36,317 nt of DNA. Source: Candidatus Methylobacter oryzae (GTDB lineage: Bacteria; Pseudomonadota; Gammaproteobacteria; Methylococcales; Methylomonadaceae). The notes under the pieces are model-generated. The model was not told the origin of the DNA. It ran no database searches and was given only the letters and a program-made list of their open reading frames with translations. The position numbers and the translations under genes are program-made. The stretch spans positions 23,356 to 59,672 of the forward strand of contig NZ_RYFG02000024.1 in the NCBI RefSeq assembly GCF_003994235.2, in the 5' to 3' direction. This document shows, in pieces, positions 18,346 through 27,519 of the stretch (position 1 is its first letter; each line of letters begins with the position of its first letter).

Positions 18346-19098
18346 TCAGTACGAACATCTCCAGGCTTTGTAGCGTTTAAAAAGCAAAAGCCCGCCCCAT
18401 AGCAACGACAACAGCATGATGACAGTCCCCAGCGCAAAAACCGCTTTAGCCAGAAGATGATCATATTGCAAAAGGCCGGACTCGGTCAGCAGGTACTGCC
18501 AATCGTGAAAGCCATACGGCGCCGAATGACCGAAGTTACCGCCCAACAGCGGCAACTGCCCTGCCCGCGCATCGTTCATATAGGGAGCAATATCCAGGAA
18601 GTTTTCGCCGACCCACCATAGCGCCACCGATGCGCCAAAAGGGTCGCGCGTTTTGATCAATAACACGCCCGCGCAAATCGACGGCATTAACAGCTGCCCC
18701 AGCGTTCCGCCTAATGAAGTGATAAATGCGCCGAAAGGCCTGAAAATAATATGCCCTGCCTCGTGAAAAGGCAGATTAACATTATGCAAAAGAGAGTTGC
18801 CCACTGCGTTACTTTCGATAGAAGCACTGATGAGCTGCCAGCTCCAAATAATCAGGCCTATAAAAATAATCAACCCGCCTGAAAAATACGCCAATGTCGG
18901 CTGCCGTGCTTCGTAAAACAAAAGTTGCATCAATGGCCGGGCGGTATCTTCTTCATATAGCGTCACAATAGGCGCTTGAACAGCCGGCCGATCGGCCTGT
19001 TCAGGATGATATTTCCTATATTTGGCAAATACGATGCCGCAGTGAGGACAAATTTCACTGGGTACTTGCAGTTCATGCCGGCACTTGGGACAGTTCAT
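18346..19098 (-). CDS. zinc-ribbon membrane protein with an HEAGH metallopeptidase motif
   Basis: 250 residues. The N-terminus has a zinc ribbon (CPKC and CPHC, residues 3-20). After a linker come four or so membrane helices. At the edge of the second helix is LPFHEAGHIIFRPFGAF, an HExxH motif as in site-2-type (M50B) peptidases, and a later helix carries WWVGENFLDIAPYM, where an aspartate could be a third metal ligand. An intramembrane protease role is inference. It converges with the response-regulator gene. Confidence 0.75.
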   Translation of the reverse strand: MNCPKCRHELQVPSEICPHCGIVFAKYRKYHPEQADRPAVQAPIVTLYEEDTARPLMQLLFYEARQPTLAYFSGGLIIFIGLIIWSWQLISASIESNAVGNSLLHNVNLPFHEAGHIIFRPFGAFITSLGGTLGQLLMPSICAGVLLIKTRDPFGASVALWWVGENFLDIAPYMNDARAGQLPLLGGNFGHSAPYGFHDWQYLLTESGLLQYDHLLAKAVFALGTVIMLLSLLWGGLLLFKRYKAWRCSY

Positions 19099-19213
19099 GA
19101 TTTCTTTAACGATCGGGAAAACACAGATTATGCATTGGCGCTATCGATGGCGTGTAATGGAAAAGCTTGTCCATGTTATATTTCGTGTAACTATTCAGCG
19201 CATAGAAAAACGG

Positions 19214-19321
19214 AACACGGATTAAACGGATCATCACGGATTTAAACTTGGCTTGGGCTAAAAATCCGTGTAAATCCGTCCTATCCGTGTCATCCGTGTC
19301 ATCCGTGTCATCCGTGTTCTA
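19214..19321. repeat. inverted array of ATCCGTG units
   Basis: The left side has AACACGGATTAAACGGATC and CACGGATTT; the right side has the inverse, AAATCCGTGTAAATCCGTC, followed by several tandem 9-mers ATCCGTGTC. The short centre is TTGGCTTGGGC. The whole could fold into one long hairpin between the zinc-ribbon gene and the Nudix gene. Confidence 0.8.
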
Positions 19322-19394
19322 TTGATCATACGCTGAGCAGTTACTATTTCGCCAACTTAAGATTTTAAACGATCCCCCCGCTTTAGGAGACAAC

Positions 19395-19832
19395 ATGCCC
19401 AAACCCATCACCCCTTTGTTGGCCGCCGATATTTTAATCGAACTGATCGATCAACCCGGCCGGCCTTTTGTATTGATCGAGCGCGTTTATCCGCCATACG
19501 GCTGGGCAATACCGGGCGGCTTTGTCGACGTCGGCGAAACGATCGAACAGGCCGCGATTCGCGAGGCCAAAGAAGAAACCTGCCTGGATATTACGCTGAA
19601 AGCGTTGCTGGGCATCTACTCCAATCCCCAGCGCGATTCCCGCAATCATACCGTGACTGCGGTCTATATTGCCGAAGCCGCCGGAACGCCGCGAGCCGCC
19701 GACGATGCAAAAAATTTCGGCATTTATACGTTCGACAATTTGCCCGACGTACTGGCATTCGACCATGCCCAGGTTATAGCGGACTATAAAAACTACCGGC
19801 TGACCGGCCAAGTCACGCCGTTGCGGGTGTGA
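19395..19832 (+). CDS. Nudix hydrolase
   Basis: 145 residues. The Nudix box is complete in spacing: GGFVDVGETIEQAAIREAKEE, then TCLDI; the usual glycine after the glutamate pair is cysteine here. The preceding YPPYGWAIPGG resembles ADP-ribose pyrophosphatase or 8-oxo-dGTPase relatives. It should hydrolyse a nucleoside diphosphate linked to another group; the substrate cannot be chosen. TTTAGGAGACAAC before the ATG is a good ribosome binding site. Confidence 0.88.
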   Translation: MPKPITPLLAADILIELIDQPGRPFVLIERVYPPYGWAIPGGFVDVGETIEQAAIREAKEETCLDITLKALLGIYSNPQRDSRNHTVTAVYIAEAAGTPRAADDAKNFGIYTFDNLPDVLAFDHAQVIADYKNYRLTGQVTPLRV

Positions 19833-19854
19833 TCCGCTGTTTAAAAACTAAGGT

Positions 19855-20054
19855 CCACGAAAAACACGAAAGTTGACTAAAAGTGTCGACCGGCAAGCAT
19901 ATCTATGTCGATTAAACGTAATGGCTCTTTTGTAAACGGAAAACGGATGGCACAATTTTTACAGATCGATACGGATAAAATCCGTTTAAATCCGTCTCAT
20001 CCGTGGCATCCGTGTTCTATTTCTCTTTCGTGTTTTTCGTGCCTTTCGTGGACA
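19855..20054. repeat. nested inverted arrays (CACGAAA outside, ATCCGT inside)
   Basis: Outer ends are GTCCACGAAAAACACGAAAG (left) and CTTTCGTGTTTTTCGTGC then CTTTCGTGGAC (right). An inner inverted set of ACGGAT and ATCCGTT-type units lies at about 19945-20018. It thus joins both short-unit families seen elsewhere in the window. It sits just beyond the 3' end of gcvP. Confidence 0.75.
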
Positions 20055-20069
20055 ATCACGCCACTTCAG

Positions 20070-22964
20070 CTACTCGTAATCCGCTAAAGGCGGACAACTA
20101 CAAAACACATGCCTATCGCCATAAACATTGTCGATACGCCCGACCGGCGGCCAATATTTATCGTCATGCTGATGGTTGTCCGGGAAAAACGCCTGTTGCC
20201 TCGAATAAGGCAGCGTCCATTCGTCCAGCAACAGGCGATGCGTATGCGGCGCATTATGCAGCAGGTTATTTTCGGCATCCGCTTCGCCGTCTTCTATCGC
20301 CTTGATTTCCGCACGAATCGCGATTAGCGCGTCGCAAAAATGGTCAATCTCCGCTTTGTCTTCGCTTTCGGTAGGCTCTATCATTAAGGTATCGGCGACC
20401 GGGAACGACACGGTCGGCGCATGAAAACCGTAATCGATCAGGCGCTTGGCAATGTCTTCGACAGTGATATTGCAGGTCTTTTTAAACGCATGGCAGTCGA
20501 TAATACATTCATGCGCGACCCAACCGTTTTTGCCGGTATATAAAACCGGATAATACGGCGACAGACGTTTGGCGATGTAATTGGCGTTCAGGATCGCAGT
20601 TAATGTAGCGCGCTTTAAACCGGCTGCGCCCATCATCGCGATATAAGCCCAGGAAATCGTGTAAATGCTGGCCGATCCCCAAGGCGCTGCGGATACGGTG
20701 CCGACGGTGCCGTGCCCGCCTTTGGCCGGGTTAACGCCATCGACAACCGGATGATCGGGCAGGAACGGCGCCAGGTGCGCGCCGACGCCAATCGGGCCGA
20801 CGCCGGGACCGCCGCCGCCATGCGGAATGCAGAAGGTTTTGTGCAGGTTTAGATGAGCAACGTCGGCGCCGATTTTGCCGGGCCGGCTTAAACCAACCAA
20901 CGCATTGAAATTGGCGCCGTCCAAGTAAACCTGCCCGCCGTGCTGGTGGATCAAATCGCAGATGTCCCGGAACGCTTCCTCGAACACGCCGTGCGTGGAC
21001 GGATAAGTAATCATTAACGCAGCCAGCGTGTCATGGTATTCGGCGGTTTTTGCGCGCAAGTCGTCGAGGCTGACATTGCCGTTGCCGTCGCAGGCAACGA
21101 CCACGACCTTAAGTCCCGCCATCGTGGCGCTGGCCGGATTGGTGCCGTGCGCGGAAGCGGGTATCAGGCAAATATTGCGTTGCCCCTGCCCTCTGACTTC
21201 ATGGTATTTACGAATCACCAGCAGGCCGGTGTATTCCCCTTGCGAGCCGGCATTAGGTTGCAGAGAGAACGCATCGAAACCGGTCAAATCGCACAGCATG
21301 TCTTCCAACTCGGAAAACATCTGCTGATAACCGTGGGTTTGGTACAACGGCGCGAACGGATGCAGCGCGTTAAATTCGTAATAGGAAATAGTCTGCATTT
21401 CGGTCGCCGCATTCAGTTTCATCGTGCAGGAGCCCAGCGGTATCATCGAGCGGTCCAGCGCTATATCGCGTCTGGCCAAACGGCGCATATAACGCATCAT
21501 TTCGGTTTCGGAATGATAGCGAGCGAAAACCGGATGTTGCAGGATTCGGTCGTTACGCAGCAAAGTTTCCGGGATACACTCGCCGACGGCTGCATCCAAG
21601 CCGTTGATGTCGGGCAGGTCGGCGGTGGAGGAAGCAAAAACCTGCCAGACATCCCGTAGACTGCTGCGGTTCGTGGTTTCGTCCAACGCTATGCCGATAT
21701 GGTCAGCATCGATCACGCGCAGGTTGATATTGGCTTCAGCGGCCCGTGCGGCAATGCGTTTGGCGCGGTTCGGTGTGCTGATAACCAGAGTATCGAAATA
21801 ACATTCACTCAACACGTGATGCCCCAACTGGGTAATGCCGGCAGCCAGGATTTGCGTATATCGATGTACGCGCTCCGCAATCAAGCGCAGGCCTTCCGCG
21901 CCGTGATAAACCGCATAGAATCCGGCAATAACTGCCAGTAAAACCTGCGACGTGCAGATATTGCTGGTGGCCTTGTCGCGGCGTATATGCTGCTCGCGGG
22001 TTTGCAGCGCCATGCGCAACGCAAGCTGGCCGTGGCTGTCTTTGGACACGCCGATAATGCGGCCCGGAACCGAGCGTTTGTATTCATTCTTGGTCGCAAA
22101 ATAGGCGGCGTGAGGCCCGCCGTAGCCCATCGGCACGCCAAAACGCTGGGAGTTGCCGACCACGATATCGACGCCGAACGCGGCAGGCGGTTTCAGCAGC
22201 ACCAGCGCCAACAAATCGGCCGCAACCGTCACCAACGCGGATTTAGCCTGGGCAATCGCGGTAATTTCGCTTAAGTCCCTGATTTCGCCTTTGCCGCCGG
22301 GATATTGCACCAGCAATGCAAAAAAATCATGATGCTCAAGGTCCTGGTAAGGATCGCCCACGATAACTTCATACCCCAGCGAGCGGGCGCGGGTTTTGAC
22401 CACGGCTATCGTTTGCGGATGACAATCCCGGTCCACGAATACGCTGTTGGCCGTACTCTTCGACAAGCGCCGCGACATCGTCATCGCTTCCGCCGCCGCC
22501 GTGGCTTCGTCAAGCAGCGAAGCATTTGCCAGCTCCATGCCGGTCAGGTCGATAATAACTTGCTGGAAGTTAAGCAAGGCTTCCAGCCGCCCTTGGCTGA
22601 CTTCGGCCTGATACGGCGTATAAGCGGTATACCAGGCCGGGTTTTCCAACACATTGCGCTTGATCACCGCCGGCATGATCGTATCGTAATAGCCCATGCC
22701 TATCATCGACGTGAACACTTTATTGCGTTCGCGCATTTTACGCAGATGCTTAATTACCGCGCGTTCGCTGATTGTCTCGGTCAGTTTTAACGGTTCGCGA
22801 TTAAGGATGTTGGCAGGAATTGCCAAACCGATAATGTCTTCCAATTCGTTTACCCCCAACTCCGCCAGCATATCCCTGGTTTGTAGCGGATTGGGACCGA
22901 TGTGGCGGTTAATGAAATTACCGCGCATTTCCAATTGGGCTAAGCCAGGCCGGGATGAAGTCAT
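20070..22964 (-). CDS. gcvP: glycine dehydrogenase (decarboxylating), P-protein
   Basis: 964 residues, the usual size of the single-chain P-protein. The pyridoxal-phosphate lysine is K709 in [18 protein letters not shown], and the C-terminus has the familiar [19 protein letters not shown]. It decarboxylates glycine and passes the aminomethyl group to the lipoyl arm of the H-protein, part of the glycine cleavage system that feeds one-carbon units to tetrahydrofolate. The ATG at 22964 begins 4 bases after the gcvT stop, so the two are one operon; gcvH, often between them, is missing here. Confidence 0.97.
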   Translation of the reverse strand: MTSSRPGLAQLEMRGNFINRHIGPNPLQTRDMLAELGVNELEDIIGLAIPANILNREPLKLTETISERAVIKHLRKMRERNKVFTSMIGMGYYDTIMPAVIKRNVLENPAWYTAYTPYQAEVSQGRLEALLNFQQVIIDLTGMELANASLLDEATAAAEAMTMSRRLSKSTANSVFVDRDCHPQTIAVVKTRARSLGYEVIVGDPYQDLEHHDFFALLVQYPGGKGEIRDLSEITAIAQAKSALVTVAADLLALVLLKPPAAFGVDIVVGNSQRFGVPMGYGGPHAAYFATKNEYKRSVPGRIIGVSKDSHGQLALRMALQTREQHIRRDKATSNICTSQVLLAVIAGFYAVYHGAEGLRLIAERVHRYTQILAAGITQLGHHVLSECYFDTLVISTPNRAKRIAARAAEANINLRVIDADHIGIALDETTNRSSLRDVWQVFASSTADLPDINGLDAAVGECIPETLLRNDRILQHPVFARYHSETEMMRYMRRLARRDIALDRSMIPLGSCTMKLNAATEMQTISYYEFNALHPFAPLYQTHGYQQMFSELEDMLCDLTGFDAFSLQPNAGSQGEYTGLLVIRKYHEVRGQGQRNICLIPASAHGTNPASATMAGLKVVVVACDGNGNVSLDDLRAKTAEYHDTLAALMITYPSTHGVFEEAFRDICDLIHQHGGQVYLDGANFNALVGLSRPGKIGADVAHLNLHKTFCIPHGGGGPGVGPIGVGAHLAPFLPDHPVVDGVNPAKGGHGTVGTVSAAPWGSASIYTISWAYIAMMGAAGLKRATLTAILNANYIAKRLSPYYPVLYTGKNGWVAHECIIDCHAFKKTCNITVEDIAKRLIDYGFHAPTVSFPVADTLMIEPTESEDKAEIDHFCDALIAIRAEIKAIEDGEADAENNLLHNAPHTHRLLLDEWTLPYSRQQAFFPDNHQHDDKYWPPVGRIDNVYGDRHVFCSCPPLADYE

Positions 22965-22968
22965 AGTC

Positions 22969-24051
22969 TTACCGTCGATAACGATGAGGGATAAAAGGCA
23001 ATGGAGTCACGGTCACTGTAATGCGATGATCGCGCACCATCGCGTGTAACGGACTCCTCGATTCAACAATAAACGGGTCAAGCAATGCCATCGCAATCGG
23101 CTGTCCCAAACTGGGTGAAAAGCTGCCGCTAGTCACATAACCGACGGCAATGCCTTCGCTGTTGCAAATTATACTGCCTTCCCGCACGGGGATTTTGCTA
23201 TCGATCAGCAATCCGACGCGGATCTTTTCCGGTCCGCGTTCTAACTGAGCCAAAATCTTATAGGCTCCCGGAAAGTCGACGTCCGTTTTTTTAATCAACC
23301 ACTGAAGACCGGCTTCTACCGGGGAAATAGACTCGCTAAGCTCATGTCCATATAAGCATAGCCCTGCTTCCAGGCGCAACGTATCTCTAGCAGCCAGGCC
23401 TACAGGTTCCACCTCGTCTTCGGCCAGCAACAGACAGGCGAGCTGTTCCGCATAATGACGGCCGACCGAAATTTCAAAGCCGTCTTCGCCGGTATAGCCG
23501 CTACGGCTGATGTTGCATTTTATGCCGTTAATATAAGTACCGCAGGCCTGCATAAAGGAAAGTTCAGCAGCTTGCGGAGAAAACTTGTCGATGACCGATG
23601 CAGCGGCCGGACCTTGCAATGCCAGCAACGCCTGACTGCTCAGCTCATTAAAACAACACCGTCCGCCTAAATGGTTATACAGGTGCTTAAAGTCTTTGTC
23701 TTTACAGGCTGCATTCACGACAATCATCAAACCGGTATCGATGCGGGTAATGACAATATCGTCCATAATCCCGCCGTCGTCGTTGGTTAATACCGTGTAT
23801 TTTTGCCCGCCGGATTTAAGCCCGGAAATATCGCTGGGTATCAATTTCCCAAGTTCATGGATAGCATCACCACCCAAAATCAGGCACTGGCCCATGTGGG
23901 AAATGTCGAAGAAACCGGCATGACTGCGGCAGTGCAGATGCTCGTGCAATGTGCCTTTACCGTAATGCAACGGCATAAGATAGCCGGCAAACGGCACCAT
24001 CTTGGCGTCCAACTCAAGATGCAAATTGTAAAGTGGCGTTTGTTTTAACAT
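22969..24051 (-). CDS. gcvT: glycine cleavage system aminomethyltransferase, T-protein
   Basis: 360 residues with family marks [60 protein letters not shown] and [20 protein letters not shown]. It transfers the methylene group from the H-protein intermediate to tetrahydrofolate, releasing ammonia. It is transcribed with gcvP. I saw no glycine riboswitch core in the 400 bases upstream. Confidence 0.96.
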   Translation of the reverse strand: MLKQTPLYNLHLELDAKMVPFAGYLMPLHYGKGTLHEHLHCRSHAGFFDISHMGQCLILGGDAIHELGKLIPSDISGLKSGGQKYTVLTNDDGGIMDDIVITRIDTGLMIVVNAACKDKDFKHLYNHLGGRCCFNELSSQALLALQGPAAASVIDKFSPQAAELSFMQACGTYINGIKCNISRSGYTGEDGFEISVGRHYAEQLACLLLAEDEVEPVGLAARDTLRLEAGLCLYGHELSESISPVEAGLQWLIKKTDVDFPGAYKILAQLERGPEKIRVGLLIDSKIPVREGSIICNSEGIAVGYVTSGSFSPSLGQPIAMALLDPFIVESRSPLHAMVRDHRITVTVTPLPFIPHRYRR

Positions 24052-24467
24052 GGGTCTTTTCTTGGCGTATAAGCAGGACTGTAGTTTAGCGATTTGTTCG
24101 ATTATTTGCCACGAAGAGCACTAAGAATATACATAAAAACTGACTTGCCGTAGTACATGGATGACATGAATTACGAGAAACTCCATCCAATCGATTCGTC
24201 ATTTACTTGTTTTAGTGTACCTACTCCCCCCATTTTGAAATCGAGTGTAGGTCATTGATTGCCAAGGACGCGTGAATACATCCCTGTAGCGCTCCCCTGT
24301 TGCAGAAGCCTTTGCAATCAACCACCTACACCCATTGAATTTTGATGATGGTGAGTAAACACGTTTTAGTTTTTTAGATTTAAAGCCGTAGCTTGTATAA
24401 TTCCCGCTTTGTTTCGGCTTGATCATCTTGCTGTACTCCCTTCTTATTTAAAATTTCAGAGAACTCT
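24052..24467. other. divergent intergenic region gcvT / ychF with a long palindrome
   Basis: About 415 bases. It holds the promoters of gcvT and ychF, a short CCACGAAG fragment of the repeat family near 24109, and the palindrome at 24247-24329. A 75-codon frame on the minus strand (24199-24426) merely spans the palindrome and is not called. Confidence 0.5.
24247..24329. repeat. 83-bp interrupted palindrome
   Basis: Arms GTAGGT-TTGATTGC-AGG (24247-24267) and CCT-GCAATCAA-ACCTAC (24309-24329) pair except for two 2-base bulges. The centre contains a GAATACATCCCTGTAGCGCTC stretch. It looks like an interspersed repeat rather than a terminator. Confidence 0.65.
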
Positions 24468-25559
24468 ATGGCGCTGTATTGTGGAATCGTTGGTTTACCC
24501 AATGTTGGCAAATCAACCTTATTTAATGCATTAACCCGTGCGAAAATCGCGGCCGAAAACTACCCTTTTTGTACCATTGACCCCAATGTAGGCGTAGTTC
24601 CGGTGCCAGACCCCCGCATGGACAAGCTGGCGGAAATTGTAAAACCGGAGCGCGTGCTACCTACCACAATCGAGTTTGTCGACATTGCCGGGCTGGTTGC
24701 CGGCGCATCAAAAGGCGAAGGTCTGGGCAACCAGTTTTTAGCCAATATTCGCGAAACGGACGCCATTGCCCATGTGGTGCGTTGCTTTCAGGATGATAAC
24801 GTGATCCATGTCGCCGGAAAAATCGATCCTATCTCCGACATTGAAGTCATCAATACTGAATTAGCGCTGGCCGATATGGCTTCTGTTGAAAAAGCTTTGA
24901 CGCGTTCGAGCAAAGCGGCCCGCACCGGCAATAAAGACGAACAGGCAAAGAAAGAGGTGCTGGAAAAAATTTTCAAGCAATTGGATGCCGGAGAACCTGC
25001 GCGCGCGCTGCCTTTATCCGACGATGAAAAAGCGTTGGTCAGAGACTTGTGCTTGATGACGCTTAAGCCGGTCATGTACATTGCCAACGTCCAGGATGAC
25101 GGTTTCGAGAACAACCCAATGCTGGATAGAGTGCAAGCCTTGGCCGATAAAGAAGGCGCGATGGTCGTGCCGATCTGCGCAGCGATGGAAGCGGAAATAG
25201 CCCAGTTGGATGACGATGAAAGAAAGGAATTCCTGGACGATCTAGGTTTGGAAGAACCCGGTTTGAACCGTGTCGTAAGAGCCGGATATAAACTGCTGAG
25301 CCTGGCGACTTATTTTACCGCCGGCGTAAAAGAAGTCAGGGCTTGGACTATTCCGGTGGGCGCAACCGCACCGCAAGCTGCCGGCGTCATTCACAGCGAT
25401 TTCGAGAAAGGCTTTATCCGCGCGGAAGTCATCGCCTATCAGGATTTCATTGATTATAAAGGCGAACAAGGCGCCAAAGATGCCGGCAAATGGCGACTTG
25501 AAGGCAAAGACTATATCGTTAAAGACGGCGATGTCGTGCATTTCAGATTCAATGTTTGA
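24468..25559 (+). CDS. ychF: redox-regulated ATPase/GTPase YchF (OLA1)
   Basis: 363 residues, as in E. coli. The nucleotide-binding P-loop GLPNVGKST (residues 8-16), the TIDPNVGVV switch, and [20 protein letters not shown] are diagnostic; the C-terminal TGS-like domain ends [12 protein letters not shown]. It binds ribosomes and hydrolyses ATP, with a role in stress responses. It is a single gene whose stop codon overlaps the tRNA promoter. Confidence 0.97.
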   Translation: MALYCGIVGLPNVGKSTLFNALTRAKIAAENYPFCTIDPNVGVVPVPDPRMDKLAEIVKPERVLPTTIEFVDIAGLVAGASKGEGLGNQFLANIRETDAIAHVVRCFQDDNVIHVAGKIDPISDIEVINTELALADMASVEKALTRSSKAARTGNKDEQAKKEVLEKIFKQLDAGEPARALPLSDDEKALVRDLCLMTLKPVMYIANVQDDGFENNPMLDRVQALADKEGAMVVPICAAMEAEIAQLDDDERKEFLDDLGLEEPGLNRVVRAGYKLLSLATYFTAGVKEVRAWTIPVGATAPQAAGVIHSDFEKGFIRAEVIAYQDFIDYKGEQGAKDAGKWRLEGKDYIVKDGDVVHFRFNV

Positions 25560-25584
25560 CAAATCATGAGCGGATACATATAAT
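25556..25584 (+). promoter_or_regulatory. consensus sigma70 promoter of tRNA-Met
   Basis: TTGACA (25556-25561), a 17-base spacer, and TATAAT (25579-25584), followed by a GC-rich discriminator TTCCGC. Both hexamers are perfect and the spacing is ideal. The -35 overlaps the ychF stop codon. Transcription would begin near 25591, about 20 bases before the tRNA. Confidence 0.9.
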
Positions 25585-25611
25585 TTCCGCTCTTCAAAAG
25601 AGCTGTTAGAT

Positions 25612-25688
25612 GGCGATATAGCTCAGTTGGTTAGAGCACGGGATTCATAACCCCGGGGTCGGTGGTTCAAATCCACCTATCGCCACCA
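25612..25688 (+). tRNA. tRNA-Met(CAU), elongator type likely
   Basis: 77 bases with encoded CCA. Acceptor arms GGCGATA/TATCGCC, D arm GCTC/GAGC, T arm GGTGG-TTCAAAT-CCACC, anticodon loop TTCATAA with anticodon CAT. The anticodon stem is CGGGA/CCCCG, leaving an A-C mismatch at positions 31-39. The acceptor pairs G1-C72, so it is not initiator tRNA. A tRNA-Ile with modified CAU is possible but the body fits Met better. Confidence 0.92.
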
Positions 25689-25696
25689 TACAAATC

Positions 25697-25729
25697 AAGC
25701 ACTTAGGTTAAAACCAAGTGCTTTTTTTA
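25697..25729 (+). terminator. rho-independent terminator of tRNA-Met
   Basis: AAGCACTT and AAGTGCTT separated by AGGTTAAAACC-type loop, followed by a run of seven T. It lies 8 bases after the CCA end. Confidence 0.9.
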
Positions 25730-25804
25730 TGTCTGAAATAAAAGTTTTCCCAATTTTGTCCCATTTCTAAAAAAACAACCACAACAATTGCCAACAATTC
25801 AGGC

Positions 25805-25831
25805 ACAAAAAAGCCGCTTGGTTAGCGGCTA
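25805..25831 (-). terminator. terminator of hicA
   Basis: On the minus strand AGCCGCT-AACCA-AGCGGCT is followed by TTTTTTG, starting at the last base of the hicA stop. Confidence 0.85.
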
Positions 25832-26071
25832 TAGTTGCTTAAGAATTTGGTAAAAATCTTTCTTCTTCACCCCGGCTTGTTCGGCCATGCTTTTGATAAG
25901 AGTTTGTGAGAATGGCGCTTTCGGACAATCGACAGTAACCTTGTACTTCCTGTTGTCCTTAATCAAAATCCATTGCTCATGGGAACCTTTTTGTGTATCA
26001 AAGGCAAATCCCAGATAAGCCAATATCGCCTTCAATTCTTTGCACGTGATGGGTGGATATTCTCCGCTCAT
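25829..26071 (-). CDS. hicA: HicA-family mRNA interferase toxin
   Basis: 80 residues with the HicA pattern: PPITCKELKAILAYLGF, the catalytic-type histidine in GSHEQW, and the C-terminal SMAEQAGVKKKDFYQIL. The double-stranded-RNA-binding-like fold cleaves mRNA when free of its antitoxin. The ATG overlaps the hicB stop (ATGA), typical of coupled toxin-antitoxin genes, though here the antitoxin comes first. Confidence 0.85.
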   Translation of the reverse strand: MSGEYPPITCKELKAILAYLGFAFDTQKGSHEQWILIKDNRKYKVTVDCPKAPFSQTLIKSMAEQAGVKKKDFYQILKQL

Positions 26072-26376
26072 GCAAGACGAAGGGGGAGCATTTCATCAAA
26101 AACAACGCTGGTGTTCGGATAAATCATATTGGTAAGCCGGATAAAATAATATTCAAACCACTGCGTTATTGGTGCTCGTCTTGCCAATAATTGATTACCG
26201 TATTCCTGGTCTTGCAAGGCTTCGTCAACATAAAAGGCGATTTGTTCCTCAAGCTTGCGCTTAACCTCATCCAATGAACTGCCTTGTGTCGCTAGACAAA
26301 AATCTAAACACACAGCCACCCACTCCCCTTCCTCTTGTTTCGCGTAGCACTTTACAATCAGCTCTTTCGGGTTCAT
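26068..26376 (-). CDS. hicB: HicB-like antitoxin
   Basis: 102 residues. The N-terminal half (IVKCYAKQEEGEWVAVCLDF, then CLATQGSSLDEVKRKLEEQI) matches the partial RNase H fold of HicB. The C-terminal half, with a possible amphipathic helix and ending DEMLPLRLA, is not the usual helix-turn-helix or ribbon-helix-helix, so autoregulation may work differently. GGAGAACATAAC before the ATG is a good ribosome binding site. Confidence 0.75.
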   Translation of the reverse strand: MNPKELIVKCYAKQEEGEWVAVCLDFCLATQGSSLDEVKRKLEEQIAFYVDEALQDQEYGNQLLARRAPITQWFEYYFIRLTNMIYPNTSVVFDEMLPLRLA

Positions 26377-26442
26377 GTTATGTTCTCCAAGTTTTCTGAC
26401 TAAAGATTGTATATTAAAGCTTCAAATAAGCACTACTCCCAA

Positions 26443-26469
26443 CAAAAAACCGGCATGGTTAGCCGGTTT
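26443..26469 (-). terminator. terminator after the PrtN-like gene
   Basis: On the minus strand ACCGGC-TAACCAT-GCCGGT is followed by TTTTTG; it lies about 20 bases after the stop at 26490. Confidence 0.85.
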
Positions 26470-26489
26470 TGATTTCAATATTGCCAGTT

Positions 26490-26759
26490 TTAACCTTTTG
26501 CCGCCCGATATTCTTTCTTGGCCTTTTCCTTAACTTGGTCAAGATATGCTGCAAAATCTTCGATTGCTACCATCCAGGTAGTTTTATTGCTGCCTAGCCT
26601 GAACACTGGGAATGGGTACTTTCCTCGGGCGGCTTCTCGCTTAGATTTCTCGCTGTCATAACCAAAGTATTTTTCCCCTATCTCGATGATAGGAATGTGT
26701 GCTTTTTGGAACTCGGCCATTAATCCAAAATAAGTTGATGGTTTAATTGAATCCGCCAT
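26490..26759 (-). CDS. PrtN-like (pyocin activator family) regulator
   Basis: 89 residues from the ATG at 26759 (GAGG 9 bases upstream). The pattern FGLMAEFQKAHIPIIEIGEKYFG, then KREAARGKYPFPVFRLGSNK and TTWMVAIEDFAAYLD fits the pyocin activator protein PrtN family, small DNA-binding proteins commonly carried by prophages and genomic islands. With hicBA beside it and a tRNA behind, this suggests the remnant of an integrated element. No phage genes are left to regulate here. Confidence 0.75.
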   Translation of the reverse strand: MADSIKPSTYFGLMAEFQKAHIPIIEIGEKYFGYDSEKSKREAARGKYPFPVFRLGSNKTTWMVAIEDFAAYLDQVKEKAKKEYRAAKG

Positions 26760-27127
26760 GTTGATTGACCTCAATAATTGTTACGGTAAGTTTCTGCTGA
26801 GTTTGAATGATACGTCTGAAGTCCGGGAGATATTTTCCAGGTTTATCGTTGAGCCGGTCTCAGTACGGTATTCCTGCGGAACCACAAAGACTACGGCAAA
26901 GGAGGTGTTGATTAGAAATTACAAGCTATCGGCGAATTAATGGATAAAATGGTGGTAGAAATTTTTTATTTTTTACCATCATTTCACTATTTTTTTACCG
27001 GTAAAAAGCGAAATATCATTGATTCTGTCACAAATTAACTTTATTTATATTTCATTAGTGTTTTTCTTAAATACCTGATTTAAAAGATCAATTTTTTGCT
27101 TTTCCCTTTATATGTTCGCAGATTAAA

Positions 27128-27373
27128 TGTCTCCCCTCATGTGCTTGTCTGAGTGTGTCACGTAGCGACTATTATGCCTGCCTGCACCGCAAACCCAGTC
27201 AACGCCATCAACAACGTTGGTTATTGGATTAGCAGGTGAACACCTTATTTCACAAGTACAAGCAACGTTATGGCGCCGAACGGCTGCAGCGAAAATTAAA
27301 GCATTTTCCCAAGCGCGCTGGAAAGCAGTTTCTGCGGGCATTGCAACAGGATTGCCAGCAAATCCTTGAGTAA
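27128..27373 (+). pseudogene. IS3-family transposase OrfB fragment
   Basis: The plus-strand frame reads LSVSRSDYYACLHRKPSQR, HQQRWLLD, a TAG stop at 27230, then VNTLFHKYKQRYGAERLQRK. The order SRSxYYAxLxRxPSxR followed by a YGAxRL motif is that of IS3-type OrfB N-termini (SRSGYYAWL ... YGARRI). It lacks the DDE catalytic core and has an internal stop, so it is a dead piece. No terminal inverted repeats were identified. Confidence 0.7.
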
Positions 27374-27464
27374 AGACCAACTGATGTTCAGCTTATGCCG
27401 GAATTCAACAAAACCAACCCTTAGTTTTTGTTAAAAACGGATAACTTCACTTTTGGCGGCAAAA

Positions 27465-27493
27465 AAAGGCGAGCTATTTTGGCCCGCCGTTTT
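27465..27493 (-). terminator. terminator of the SmbP-like gene
   Basis: On the minus strand GGCGGGC-CAAAATA-GCTCGCC (one G-U pair) is followed by TTTTTTTG, about 30 bases after the gene stop. Confidence 0.8.
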
Positions 27494-27519
27494 CTACCCT
27501 ACCGCAAGCTGGCGGTTGC

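Larger units (their letters stand above)
26760..27519. other. accessory gap with an orphan ribosome binding site and an IS remnant
   Basis: About 760 AT-rich bases. At 26898-26907 there is AAAGGAGGTG, an ideal Shine-Dalgarno, but no plausible gene follows. The IS3-type fragment occupies 27128-27373. The rest shows T-rich tracts only. Confidence 0.5.

Noticed and set aside
19276-19321. CRISPR-like array
   Set aside because: Repeat units of 9 bp are directly joined without unique spacers, and no cas gene is present.
24052-24246. Glycine riboswitch upstream of gcvT
   Set aside because: None of the conserved purine-rich core of the glycine aptamer could be found on the minus strand upstream of gcvT.
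24199-24426. 75-codon minus-strand ORF
   Set aside because: It spans the interrupted palindrome and has no ribosome binding site or family pattern.
26758-26940. 60-codon plus-strand ORF opposite the PrtN-like start
   Set aside because: No ribosome binding site for its start and no family features; the strong AAAGGAGGTG lies near its end instead.
27123-27380. 85-codon minus-strand ORF
   Set aside because: It lies antisense to the IS3-type transposase fragment, whose plus-strand reading has recognisable motifs.
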